Source: Bacteroidota bacterium (lineage in GTDB: Bacteria; Bacteroidota; Bacteroidia; AKYH767-A; OLB10). Taken from it: a stretch of DNA of 38,191 nt. The stretch is from NCBI GenBank assembly GCA_016717325.1, contig JADKFV010000040.1, positions 1-38,191 of the forward strand, in the 5' to 3' direction. This document shows, one piece after another, positions 23,352-31,942 of this stretch (positions within the stretch are counted from its first letter, which is position 1; every line of letters starts with the position of its first letter). The notes below the pieces were generated by a model that was given only the letters and a program-made list of their open reading frames with translations, was not told where the DNA came from and ran no database searches. The position numbers and the translations under genes were made by a program.

Positions 23352-26330
23352 TTACTTCTCCTCCACTCCTTCAAACTTTTCTTTCAAAAATTTTGCTGTG
23401 TACGACTCATTGCATTTTAGTAAATCTTCGGGGGTGCCTTCGAACACAATGTTGCCACCGGCATCGCCACCTTCGGGGCCAAGGTCTATTACCCAATCGG
23501 CACATTTTATTATTTCCTGATTATGCTCAATTACGATTACGGTGTTGCCTTGCTTTATTAATGCATTAAAAGCATCGAGGAGTTTACTTATATCGTGAAA
23601 GTGCAAACCTGTAGTAGGCTCATCGAAAATAAAAAGCATGCCCGTTGCCGAATGTCCACGAGTGAGATACGATGCCAGTTTTATTCGCTGCGCTTCGCCT
23701 CCGCTTAATGTGCTGCTTGCCTGGCCAAGTGTAATGTAACCCAAACCTACATCGGCTAGTGGTTGTATACGATTGCTAATTTTCTTTTCGGCATTTTTAA
23801 ATTTTTCGAGTGTTTGTATACCATCAAAAAAATCGAGGGCTTCGTCCACGTTCATATCCAATATTTGATCGATACTGGTGTCGCGGTATTTTATACTTAA
23901 AATTTCTTCTTTAAATCGTTTGCCTTTACATGCATCGCATTTCAAACGTATGTCGGCCATAAACTGCATTTCGATAGTTACAAAACCTTCGCCCTGACAA
24001 GTTTCGCAACGGCCACCATCCACATTAAAAGAAAAGTGCGAAGTCTTTAATCTGCGTGTACGCGAAAGCGGAAGGTCGGCATACAGTTGACGTATTTCAT
24101 CGTACGCTTTTACATAAGTAACAGGATTGCTGCGCGATGATTTTCCAATCGGATTTTGGTCTATCATTTCTACATCGCTTATCATATTGTAGTCGCCCGT
24201 TATGCGGTCGAAATTTCCTGTTGCCTCACCATAACCGCCATGCATTTTTTTTAAGGCGGGAAATAAAATCTTTTTTATCAATGAAGTTTTTCCCGAACCG
24301 GATACGCCTGTTACAGCGGTTAAAATATTTAATGGAAATTTTGCTGTTACATTTTTCAAATTGTTTTCGCGGGCTCCGGCAATCTGAATATAATTTTTCC
24401 ACCGCCTCCGTATACGGGGTATGTTAATGGTTTCTTTGCCCGTTAAATATTTTGCTGTAAGACTTTGTTCATCGTCCAGTATATCCTTGTAATGACCTTG
24501 AAAAACCAAATGCCCACCATGCACTCCGGCAAAGGGTCCTATGTCTATCAATTGATCGGCACTGCGCATAATGGCTTCGTCATGCTCTACAATAATAACT
24601 GTGTTGCCCAGTTTTTGTAACGATTTCAAAACAGTAATCAATCGTTCGGTATCGCGCGGATGCAAACCTATACTGGGCTCATCCAATATGTACATACTAC
24701 CTACCAAAGAACTGCCAAGAGATGTTGCAAGATTTATACGTTGCGATTCGCCTCCGCTCAATGTATTGGATAAACGGTTTAAAGTAAGATAACCCAATCC
24801 CACATCATTTAAATATTGAAGTCGATGTGTAATTTCGAGAAGCAATCGTTTTGCAATTATTTGTTGCTGTGCGTTAAGTTTTAAATTTTTAAAATGTAAA
24901 TAACTTTCTTGTACGGGCATCAACACCAATTGCGAAATAGGAATGCCGTCAATTTTTACATAGTTGGCATCGGCACGCAAGCGGGTACCATTGCAATCGG
25001 GACAAACCGTTTTTCCACGGTAGCGCGATAACATTACCCTGTATTGAATTTTGTATGATTGCTTTTCGAGCTCTTCGAAAAAAGCATTCAACCCCTGAAA
25101 ATATTTATTGCCAGTCCACAATAGTTGCTTGTGTTCGGCAGTAAGATCATAATATGGTTTGTGAATTGGAAAATCGAATTTAAAACTTGTCATGATTAAA
25201 TTTTGCAACCATGTGCTCATTTTTTCGCCCACCCAACAAACAATAGCACCCTCGTAAACGGATTTAGATTTATCGGGAATAACAAGATCGGGATCGACAC
25301 CAATGATGCTACCAAATCCTTCGCAACGTTTACATGCACCGTATGGATTATTGAATGCGAATAAGTTTGCCGTAGGTTCTTCGAAAGTAATACCATCAGC
25401 TTCAAACTTATTGCTGAACTGCTGAAAATTTACAGCGTTTCCATCTTCTAATTTTGCGATGTAACAAGTGCCGCGTCCTTCGTAAAATGCTGTTTGCACG
25501 CTATCGGCAAGGCGTGCATTGTATTCATCAGTATGTTCGGCAGTCATTATTCTGTCAACAACAACTTTAATTTCGATTGCATTTTCAGCAGTAATTTCTA
25601 CTACACTTTCTTCAATAGTGTCGCCTTTTTTTGTCTTAGTTTTTTTCGGTGCTTTTTTTTCGGTTTCAATTACAGGCAATTCTTGATCACCTTTTTTGGG
25701 CTTTGCTTTTTTTGCCGATTTTTCGTTCTCAAAAAGTGGCAACAAATCTTCAATCTTTACAAGATGATTATGATGTAACACACGCACAAAACCTTTTTGT
25801 TGTAAGTTGCTAAGTATTTCGTGTGTGGTTGCATTGGGTACTTCTACAGGTGCTACTATCAGGAGTGCAATATCATTTGGCATTTTGTGTATAGCATCAA
25901 TTACATCCTGCACATTGTGCTTTTGAACCGGTAGCCCACTCACAGGTGAATAGGTTACACCAATACGGGCGTACAGCAATTTTAAGTAATCGTAAATTTC
26001 TGTTGCGGTGCCAACTGTACTGCGGGGGTTGCGGGTGTTTACTTTTTGTTCAATTGCAATAGCAGGTGCAATGCCTTTTATATAATCTACTTCGGGCTTA
26101 TCCATTTTGCCCAGAAACTGCCGCGCATACGATGATAAACTTTCCACATAACGCCTCTGCCCTTCGGCATACAAGGTATCGAAAGCCAATGATGATTTGC
26201 CACTACCACTCACACCGGTAACCACAACCATCTTATTGCGAGGTATGGCCACATCAATTTTTTTGAGATTGTTTACAGCCGCTCCTTTTATTATTATAAA
26301 TTCTTTAGGACTTAAATCTTCGAAATTCAT
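23352..26330 (-). CDS. uvrA: Excinuclease ABC subunit A
   Basis: DNA-damage recognition ATPase of nucleotide excision repair; intact over 992 residues. N-terminal ATPase: Walker A GVSGSGKSS near residue 39. First zinc module: CKRCEGF and CPDCNG. First signature: LSGGESQRINLA, Walker B ILDEPSIGLH. The second ATPase has GVSGSGKTSL, the second zinc module CETCQGEGF...CDACKG, signature LSGGEAQRIKLA and FIFDEPTTGLH. A Lys-rich linker (KKAKPKKGDQEL ... KKAPKKTKTKKGD) at about residues 220-260 inserts into the first ATPase half, as is usual in this group. The C-terminus EKFEGVEEK is normal. Its 5' side is a tandem-repeat block, so no promoter could be seen. Confidence 0.97.
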   Translation of the reverse strand: MNFEDLSPKEFIIIKGAAVNNLKKIDVAIPRNKMVVVTGVSGSGKSSLAFDTLYAEGQRRYVESLSSYARQFLGKMDKPEVDYIKGIAPAIAIEQKVNTRNPRSTVGTATEIYDYLKLLYARIGVTYSPVSGLPVQKHNVQDVIDAIHKMPNDIALLIVAPVEVPNATTHEILSNLQQKGFVRVLHHNHLVKIEDLLPLFENEKSAKKAKPKKGDQELPVIETEKKAPKKTKTKKGDTIEESVVEITAENAIEIKVVVDRIMTAEHTDEYNARLADSVQTAFYEGRGTCYIAKLEDGNAVNFQQFSNKFEADGITFEEPTANLFAFNNPYGACKRCEGFGSIIGVDPDLVIPDKSKSVYEGAIVCWVGEKMSTWLQNLIMTSFKFDFPIHKPYYDLTAEHKQLLWTGNKYFQGLNAFFEELEKQSYKIQYRVMLSRYRGKTVCPDCNGTRLRADANYVKIDGIPISQLVLMPVQESYLHFKNLKLNAQQQIIAKRLLLEITHRLQYLNDVGLGYLTLNRLSNTLSGGESQRINLATSLGSSLVGSMYILDEPSIGLHPRDTERLITVLKSLQKLGNTVIIVEHDEAIMRSADQLIDIGPFAGVHGGHLVFQGHYKDILDDEQSLTAKYLTGKETINIPRIRRRWKNYIQIAGARENNLKNVTAKFPLNILTAVTGVSGSGKTSLIKKILFPALKKMHGGYGEATGNFDRITGDYNMISDVEMIDQNPIGKSSRSNPVTYVKAYDEIRQLYADLPLSRTRRLKTSHFSFNVDGGRCETCQGEGFVTIEMQFMADIRLKCDACKGKRFKEEILSIKYRDTSIDQILDMNVDEALDFFDGIQTLEKFKNAEKKISNRIQPLADVGLGYITLGQASSTLSGGEAQRIKLASYLTRGHSATGMLFIFDEPTTGLHFHDISKLLDAFNALIKQGNTVIVIEHNQEIIKCADWVIDLGPEGGDAGGNIVFEGTPEDLLKCNESYTAKFLKEKFEGVEEK

Positions 26331-26370
26331 CTTTTTAAAATTCTTGTTTTTTGTTTTTTCGTTTTTTCGT

Positions 26371-26665
26371 TCTTCGTTCTTCGTTACGTTTTATTGTTCA
26401 CCTTGTTCTTTGTTAAATGCGAATGCAAATTCTTGTTCTTTGTTTTTTTGTTCTTCGTTCTTCGTTACGTTTTATTGTTCACCTTGTTCTTTGTTAAATG
26501 CGAATGCAAATTCTTGTTCTTCGTTTTTTGTTCTTCGTTCTTCGTTACGTTTTATTGTTCACCTTGTTCTTTGTTAAATGCGAATGCAAATTCTTGTTCT
26601 TTGTTTTTTTGTTCTTCGTTCTTCGTTACGTTTTATTGTTCACCTTGTTCTTTGTTTTTTGTTCA
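26371..26665. repeat. Four-copy 80/81-bp tandem repeat upstream of uvrA
   Basis: The segment starting cgttacgttttattgttcac occurs at 26382, 26463, 26543 and 26624, periods 81, 80 and 81 bp. Units contain internal words gttctt and tcgttct. The array begins within 45 bp of the uvrA ATG and occupies the place of its promoter. A different word array (26681-26843) follows immediately. Confidence 0.85.
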
Positions 26666-26680
26666 TAGCAAACGAAACTA

Positions 26681-26843
26681 AGAACTAAGAAATTGGCTCA
26701 TCGCATGCGTAACTAAGAACTCAGAACATGGCTCATTGAATGTGTAACTAAGAACAACCCCCCGCAAACGAAAACTAAGAACTAAGAACATGGCTCATCG
26801 CATGCGTAACTAAGAACAACCCCCGCAAACGAAACGAAGAACA
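26681..26843. repeat. Degenerate AACTAAG-type heptamer array, right of uvrA
   Basis: Repeats of aactaag/aagaac words alternating with catgg, ctcatcg and cccccgcaaacg blocks. The same composition recurs on the other side of the IVP-like gene (27395-27663), so the gene sits between two arrays of one repeat type. Confidence 0.7.
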
Positions 26844-26849
26844 TGAAAT

Positions 26850-27242
26850 TTATCTAACAAACTTTTCGCCTTTCATTTCGCTTTGTTTTAAATACGATTG
26901 AAATGCAGTTAATAATTTGCCAATATCGTCAAGTTCTTTATGAATGAACATAAATTGTTTTTCGTCAATATAATCTAAATCTTTTGCAATTAGCAATTGT
27001 GTTTTCAACTCAAATGTAGAACCTTTAGCTATGGAGAGAAATTGTATAAACTCTTTATTGCCACCTCGGCCAAAACCTTCGGCAATATTTGAAGGGATAG
27101 AAACTGCCGACCTTCTAATTTGATCTTTCAAACCAAAATCGCGACTAAATTTTTCATTATTTGTTTCTTGATAAATAAGTTTGACAACTTTTAATGACTT
27201 TTGCCAAGAAATAATTTCTTCCAATTTTTCTATCGTAGCCAT
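26850..27242 (-). CDS. Four-helix-bundle protein (23S rRNA IVP-like)
   Basis: A 130-residue member of the four-helix bundle / S23 family (PF05635 type): WQKSLKVVKLIY, DFGLKDQIRRSAVSIPSNIAEGFGRG with the family's RRSA-x-SI-x-SNIAEG motif, EFIQFLSIAKGS, and the C-terminal helices. Such proteins are encoded within 23S rRNA intervening sequences in some bacteria and as free-standing genes in Bacteroidetes; function is unknown. The fold is also that of Avd of diversity-generating retroelements, but no reverse transcriptase is nearby. Its flanks on both sides consist of the same heptamer arrays, so it may travel with them or be their target. Start at 27242 chosen because MATIEKLEEI leads straight into the bundle. 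Confidence 0.85.
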   Translation of the reverse strand: MATIEKLEEIISWQKSLKVVKLIYQETNNEKFSRDFGLKDQIRRSAVSIPSNIAEGFGRGGNKEFIQFLSIAKGSTFELKTQLLIAKDLDYIDEKQFMFIHKELDDIGKLLTAFQSYLKQSEMKGEKFVR

Positions 27243-27394
27243 AATTAATTTTTCATTTTAAAAATACTATGTTGAATATCGTAAACCACACTCTATAAAT
27301 AATTTCCATATATTTTGAAAACCAATTTCAACTTGAAACAACTAAGGTTAATTGACAAAATAAAAATTTTTAATTTGATCGATTGGATATTTAA

Positions 27395-27663
27395 TCGCAA
27401 ACGAAACGAAGAACAAGGCACATAGCAAACGAAACGAAGAACTAAGAACAATCCTCCCCGCAAACGTAACTAAGAACCAAGAACAATCCTCCCCGCAAAC
27501 GAAACGAAGAACTAAGAACATGCCGCATCGCAAACGTAACTAAGAACCAAGAACAATCCTCCCCGCAAACGAAACGAAGAACTAAGAACATGCCGCATCG
27601 CAAACGTAACTAAGAACTAAAAACCAAGAACTAAAAACCAAGAACTAAAAACTAAGAACTAAA
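27395..27663. repeat. Degenerate AACTAAG heptamer array running into the ABC-F gene
   Basis: Words cgaagaact, aagaacaat and cctccccgcaaacg recur; the last 60 bp are a nearly clean run of 7-nt units (aactaag, aactaaa, aaccaag). At 27652-27663 the array overlaps the last codons and the stop of the ABC-F gene. The spacer between the IVP-like gene and the array (27243-27394) holds no recognisable feature. Confidence 0.75.
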
Positions 27664-29286
27664 AACAGAATCCCCGTACATTTTCTCGCGTTGCAATTTT
27701 ATATTTTCATCGGTAATGTATTCGTCATATGATACACGTTTGTCGAGAATGCCCGAGGGCGTAAGCTCAATAATTCTATTGGCCGATGTTTGCACAAACT
27801 CATGATCGTGCGATGAGAACAGCGCCACATGTTTCCAATCTTTCAATGCATTGTTGAATGCAGTGATGGATTCCATATCGAGGTGACTTGTGGGTTCGTT
27901 TATGATCAAACAATTTGCATTGGTAAGCATCATACGGCTTATCATGCAGCGCACTTTTTCGCCACCCGAAAGCACGTTCGACATTTTCAAAGTTTCTTCG
28001 CCACTGAATAACATACGTCCCAAAAATCCGCGGATATATGTTTCATCTTTATCTTTCGAAAACTGACGCAACCAGTCTATCAAATTATCTTCGCCTTTAA
28101 AAAATGGACTGTTATCAACCGGTAGGTAAGAATAGGTGATGGTGCTGCCCCATGCTACTGTTCCTTTATCAGCAGAGGCTTCACCGGTAATGATATCGAA
28201 AAATGCATTGATGGCTAAATGATCGCGCGATAGAATTGCCACCTTATCGCCTTTGTTAAGAATAAAACTTACATCGGTAAAAAATGCTGCACCCTCGGGC
28301 GAAAATTTTTCGAGATGTTCTACTTGTAAAATCTGATCGCCACAATCACGCTCGGGTTTGAATATTATACCCGGATATTTTCGTGTGCTGGCTTTAATAT
28401 CTTCAATTACTAATTTCTCCAACAATTTTTTACGGCTTGTTGCCTGTCGTGATTTCGATGCATTGGCACTAAAGCGTTCGATAAAATCCTGCAATTCTTT
28501 TCGTTTATCTTCGGCCTTTTTATTTTGATCGCTTCGTTGGCGCAATGCAAGTTGGCTACTCTCGTACCAAAAAGTATAGTTGCCGGTAAACAATTGTATT
28601 TTTCCAAAATCTATATCGGCCACATGTGTACACACAGCATCGAGAAAGTGCCTGTCGTGCGATACAACAATTACAGTGTTCTCAAAATCGGCAAGAAAAT
28701 TTTCGAGCCACGAAATTGTTTCTACATCCAAATCGTTGGTAGGCTCATCGAGCAACAAAATATCGGGATTGCCAAAAAGCGCTTGTGCCAAAAGCACACG
28801 TACTTTTTCGGTGCCATTTATATCGCGCATAAGTTTGTGGTGCGGATCTTCTTTCACGCCCAGGCCACTCAATAAATTGGCAGCATTACTTTCGGCATTC
28901 CATCCATCCATTTCGGCAAATTGCTCTTCGAGGTCGGCAGCGCGTACACCATCGGCTTCATTAAAATCTTCTTTGGCATACAGGGCATCTTTTTCCTCCA
29001 TTATTTTCCACAACTTACTGTTACCAACCATTACCGTATGCAACACGCCAACATCGTCAAACTCAAAATGGTTCTGCTTCAATACACTCATGCGGTCGCC
29101 AGGGTTCACTATAACCTGCCCTGTGCTGGGGTCTATTTCGCCTGAAAGAATTTTTAAAAAGGTTGATTTGCCTGCGCCATTGGCACCTATAAGGCCATAA
29201 CAATTGCCGGGTGTAAATTTCAAATTCACATCTTCGAACAATATCCGCTTGCCATAACGCAACGATATATTACTTACTGCTAACAT
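27652..29286 (-). CDS. ABC-F family ATPase (YbiT-like)
   Basis: Soluble tandem ABC ATPase of the ABC-F class that acts on ribosomes. First domain: Walker A GANGAGKSTF near residue 34, signature region INGTEKVRVLLAQ, Walker B ILLLDEPTNDLD and SHDRHFL. A positively charged linker (about 240-310) follows. The second domain is less canonical: the Walker A position reads ILSRDHLAINAFF without the GK(S/T), signature LSGGEKVR is intact, and Walker B is CLIINEPTSHLD with Asn for the first Asp. YbiT-like proteins often have a degenerate second site, so this may be normal. The final residues VFSS and the stop are encoded by the adjacent heptamer array. The start MLAVSNISLRYGKR is the family's own. Confidence 0.9.
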   Translation of the reverse strand: MLAVSNISLRYGKRILFEDVNLKFTPGNCYGLIGANGAGKSTFLKILSGEIDPSTGQVIVNPGDRMSVLKQNHFEFDDVGVLHTVMVGNSKLWKIMEEKDALYAKEDFNEADGVRAADLEEQFAEMDGWNAESNAANLLSGLGVKEDPHHKLMRDINGTEKVRVLLAQALFGNPDILLLDEPTNDLDVETISWLENFLADFENTVIVVSHDRHFLDAVCTHVADIDFGKIQLFTGNYTFWYESSQLALRQRSDQNKKAEDKRKELQDFIERFSANASKSRQATSRKKLLEKLVIEDIKASTRKYPGIIFKPERDCGDQILQVEHLEKFSPEGAAFFTDVSFILNKGDKVAILSRDHLAINAFFDIITGEASADKGTVAWGSTITYSYLPVDNSPFFKGEDNLIDWLRQFSKDKDETYIRGFLGRMLFSGEETLKMSNVLSGGEKVRCMISRMMLTNANCLIINEPTSHLDMESITAFNNALKDWKHVALFSSHDHEFVQTSANRIIELTPSGILDKRVSYDEYITDENIKLQREKMYGDSVFSS

Positions 29287-29690
29287 TTTTTCTTTTTTTG
29301 GAAGCCGCGAAAGTAAGGCTTTTTGCTCAATAATGCACTATAAACAACCTTACCATTTATTACTCTGAATATTGTTAAAATGCACACATTCAATTCGATT
29401 CATAACATTCAAAAAATACGAATATTTTCTCTAAAGATGTTTGCAGGATTTCGATAAGTAAGTTTTGTAAAAATCAAATATGCATAAAAATAATTCTTTC
29501 AAATACATTCATTTTCAAGAATCAGGTTGCAAATTTTATCGCGCCAAATTTTTACATGCTATCTTCTAAAAAAACATTTTATAGATTTGCATTAAGGAAT
29601 AACTTCAAAATATTGGGTTATAATTTTTTGATTGAGAATGGCGTATAACTTATTGCAAAATACATTATTGAAAAGATTGAAACATTCTAA
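29287..29690. other. AT-rich spacer before the LuxR gene
   Basis: No gene recognised. A -7-like TAGATTTG is at 29582-29589, 101 bp before the LuxR ATG, without a good TTTG at -33; confidence in it as a promoter is low. A minus-strand TACTTTCG near 29310 is a possible weak -7 for the ABC-F gene. Confidence 0.4.
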
Positions 29691-30203
29691 ATGACATTGA
29701 CAGAAAAAATATTACAAAACAAAACCGTTTTGATATACGGCCTTAGTTTGGCTGTTTTACTTTTACTTTTGCGATGGCTCGAATTGCGGTTTATTATTTT
29801 CGACCATTCGATGGAAATATATACCGGTGCCATTGCAGTTATTTTTACCGCTTTAGGAATTTGGTTGGCACTCCAGCTTACAAAACCAAAAGTAGAAACT
29901 GTTTATGTTGAAAAAGAAGTTTTACTCGAAAAGGAGGTCTTTATTGAAAAAGAAGTTTACATAAACAATGCGCCAGTAATCAAGATAAACGAAACCGAAA
30001 TATCGAACCTTGGGATAAGCAAACGCGAGTTGGAAGTTTTACAATTGATGGCAAGCGGCATGAGCAATAGCGAAATTGCCGAACACTTATTTGTGTCGCT
30101 CAATACCGTTAAAACACATAGCTCAAAGTTGTTCGAAAAGATGGATGTGAAACGAAGAACGCAGGCGGTGGAAAAAGCGAAAAAACTCCACCTCATACCT
30201 TAG
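29691..30203 (+). CDS. Membrane-anchored LuxR-type HTH regulator
   Basis: 170 residues. Two N-terminal transmembrane segments (VLIYGLSLAVLLLLLRW; TGAIAVIFTALGIWLAL) are followed by a linker with three 6-residue repeats (VEKEVL, LEKEVF, IEKEVY; about residues 73-90) suggesting a coiled or strand-like stalk. The C-terminal LuxR/GerE helix-turn-helix is complete: GISKRELEVLQLMASGMSNS, EIAEHLFVSLNTVKTHSSKL, FEKMDVKRRTQAVEKA. No receiver domain is present, so it is probably a membrane sensor-regulator. The next gene is DUF4199, a pairing I have seen in other Bacteroidetes, 120 bp downstream on the same strand. Confidence 0.85.
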   Translation: MTLTEKILQNKTVLIYGLSLAVLLLLLRWLELRFIIFDHSMEIYTGAIAVIFTALGIWLALQLTKPKVETVYVEKEVLLEKEVFIEKEVYINNAPVIKINETEISNLGISKRELEVLQLMASGMSNSEIAEHLFVSLNTVKTHSSKLFEKMDVKRRTQAVEKAKKLHLIP

Positions 30204-30323
30204 TGCCACTGTAGTACTTAAGTATGAAAATGTAGGCATTACGAATAAATCACCCAAAAGTATGACCGAAATAGAAAAGCCATTTTTCATATTTGCGCAT
30301 ATAAATTTTAAAAATAAAAAATT

Positions 30324-30851
30324 ATGAAAAAAATTGTAATTGTATTTGGCTGCATAGCAGGAATTATTGTAGCCACACTAATGTTTATTAGCCTGGCCAT
30401 GTATGCCAGCAAAGGCAACTTCGAAAATGGTATGCTCTATGGGTATGCAAGTATGTTGCTTGCCTTTTCGCTCATTTTTGTAGGGATAAAAAAATACCGC
30501 GATGATATTGGCAATGGAGCAATCAGTTTTGGCAAAGCATTTAAAATTGGTTTGTTCATCACACTCATAGCATCAACATTTTATGTTGGAGCATGGCTGG
30601 TGGAATATTATTTTTACATTCCCGATTTTATGGAAAAGTATGCCGCCTATTCAATCGATAAAATGAAAGTGGCAGGTGCAAGTGTTGCCGAAATTGAAAA
30701 GCAAACAAAAGAAATGCAAGGCTTTGCAGAAATGTATAAGAACCCGTTTTTTAATGCAATGATGACTTACATGGAAATTATTCCCGTGGGCCTTTTGGTG
30801 TCGGTTGTGTGTGCATTTATTTTAAAAAAGAAAGTGCAAGTGGCCATTTGA
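30324..30851 (+). CDS. DUF4199 family membrane protein
   Basis: 175 residues with four transmembrane segments (KIVIVFGCIAGIIVATLM, YASMLLAFSLIFVGI, IGLFITLIASTFYVGAW and PVGLLVSVVCAFILK), conserved Gly in YGYASMLLAFSLIF, and the segment ISFGKAFKIGLFI typical of DUF4199. A short periplasmic or cytoplasmic loop with charged helices (YSIDKMKVAGASVAEIEKQ) lies before the last membrane segment. Function is unknown. Proximity to the LuxR regulator suggests the two are linked, perhaps as sensor and target, but this rests only on neighbourhood. Confidence 0.8.
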   Translation: MKKIVIVFGCIAGIIVATLMFISLAMYASKGNFENGMLYGYASMLLAFSLIFVGIKKYRDDIGNGAISFGKAFKIGLFITLIASTFYVGAWLVEYYFYIPDFMEKYAAYSIDKMKVAGASVAEIEKQTKEMQGFAEMYKNPFFNAMMTYMEIIPVGLLVSVVCAFILKKKVQVAI

Positions 30852-31005
30852 TTTTTTGCAAGAAACTATATTTTAATTTTGACGTCAACGACTTACGAAT
30901 GTTTATGAGTTTGGGTATAAAACGAATTCGTATATTCGTATTCAATTCGTAATGCGTTGATAGCATTTATAAATCAAATATGGTCTGTTAAATCAATTAA
31001 GTAAA

Positions 31006-31392
31006 ATGGAAAAATTTACTACAGTAGATGAATACATTCTTGCACAGGAAAAAGCTGTGCAGGCAATACTCAATAAAATTAGAAGCGTAATTAAAAAAGC
31101 TGCACCTACAGCTATTGAAAGTATTTCGTACGGAATGCCTGCCTACAAAACAAATGGCAAACCACTAGTATATTTTGCAGCATTCAAAAATCATATTGGC
31201 TTTTATGCTACACCGACAGGTCATACAAAATTTAAGAAAGAACTTTCCATTTATAAACAAGGAAAAGGCTCGGTGCAGTTTCCACTTGATAATAATATTC
31301 CATATGAGTTGATTGAACGGATAGTTGTTTTTCGATTTAAAGAAAATGAAGAAAAATACGCAACCAAAAAAGCCAAAGAAAAAAATCGATAG
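31006..31392 (+). CDS. DUF1801 family protein (YdhG-like)
   Basis: A 128-residue cytoplasmic protein with the DUF1801 pattern: TVDEYILAQ, VQAILNKIRSVIKKAAP, ESISYGMPAYKTNGKPLVYF, AAFKNHIGFYATP, and a basic C-terminal tail (KKAKEKNR) past the end of the fold. Members are small proteins; one in Bacillus was proposed as an iron chaperone, and the general role is unsettled. It is a single-gene unit in its own spacer; no promoter of the full consensus form was found. Confidence 0.82.
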   Translation: MEKFTTVDEYILAQEKAVQAILNKIRSVIKKAAPTAIESISYGMPAYKTNGKPLVYFAAFKNHIGFYATPTGHTKFKKELSIYKQGKGSVQFPLDNNIPYELIERIVVFRFKENEEKYATKKAKEKNR

Positions 31393-31720
31393 AAAGTGTA
31401 GTGAGATAAAAATCAATAAGAACCTATTTCAAATTGACATACATTTGGTAATGGATTTTTTTGCAAAGAAGTTTTTTCGCCTACAATTCTCTATAAACAA
31501 AGAGCTATTAAATCTAATTTGCTTTAGCATGTTTTAAATTCAATGCACTTCTTTTAAATCTTGTAAACCCTTTCTTTTTTCAACTTTGTATTTTCCTTAA
31601 CACCCCACCCAAAAATATTTTTGTGGAATAACTCGTTGTCTTTCATCAACTGTTTAAATCACTTACTTATATGCATAAAATAAATGACGATGGAGTTTAT
31701 ATCCAGTCTTTGCCTTTTCC
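31393..31720. other. AT-rich spacer
   Basis: No gene, RNA or repeat recognised in the 328 bp between the DUF1801 stop and the heptamer array. Confidence 0.5.
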
Positions 31721-31940
31721 TAATAACTCAATAGTCAATTGTCAATTGTCAATTGTCAATTGTCAATAGCCAAAAGCCAATAACCAAGAGTCAATAGCTA
31801 ACAACCAATAGCCAAAAGCCAATTACCAAGAGTCAATAGCTAATAGCCAATAGCTAACAGCCAATAGCCAATAACTAACAGCCAATAGCTAACAGCCAAA
31901 AGCCAATAACTCAATAACCAAATAACACAATAACCAAACA
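31721..31940. repeat. Heptamer array ending at a start codon
   Basis: A near-continuous run of 7-nt units: first caattgt four times, then caatagc, caaaagc, caataac, caagagt and taacagc variants, about 30 units. It ends 2 bp before the ATG at 31943, so it forms the whole visible leader of the T9SS protein gene. Confidence 0.88.
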
Positions 31941-31942
31941 AC

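Noticed and set aside
26850..27242. Four-helix-bundle protein as the Avd of a diversity-generating retroelement
   Set aside because: No reverse transcriptase, template/variable repeat pair or target gene is present nearby; the arrays are simple word repeats, not TR/VR pairs. The IVP-like reading fits better.
31721..31940. CRISPR array
   Set aside because: Units are 7 nt with no unique spacers and no cas genes; it is a degenerate microsatellite. The same applies to 6718-7014 and 26371-26665, where whole units repeat.
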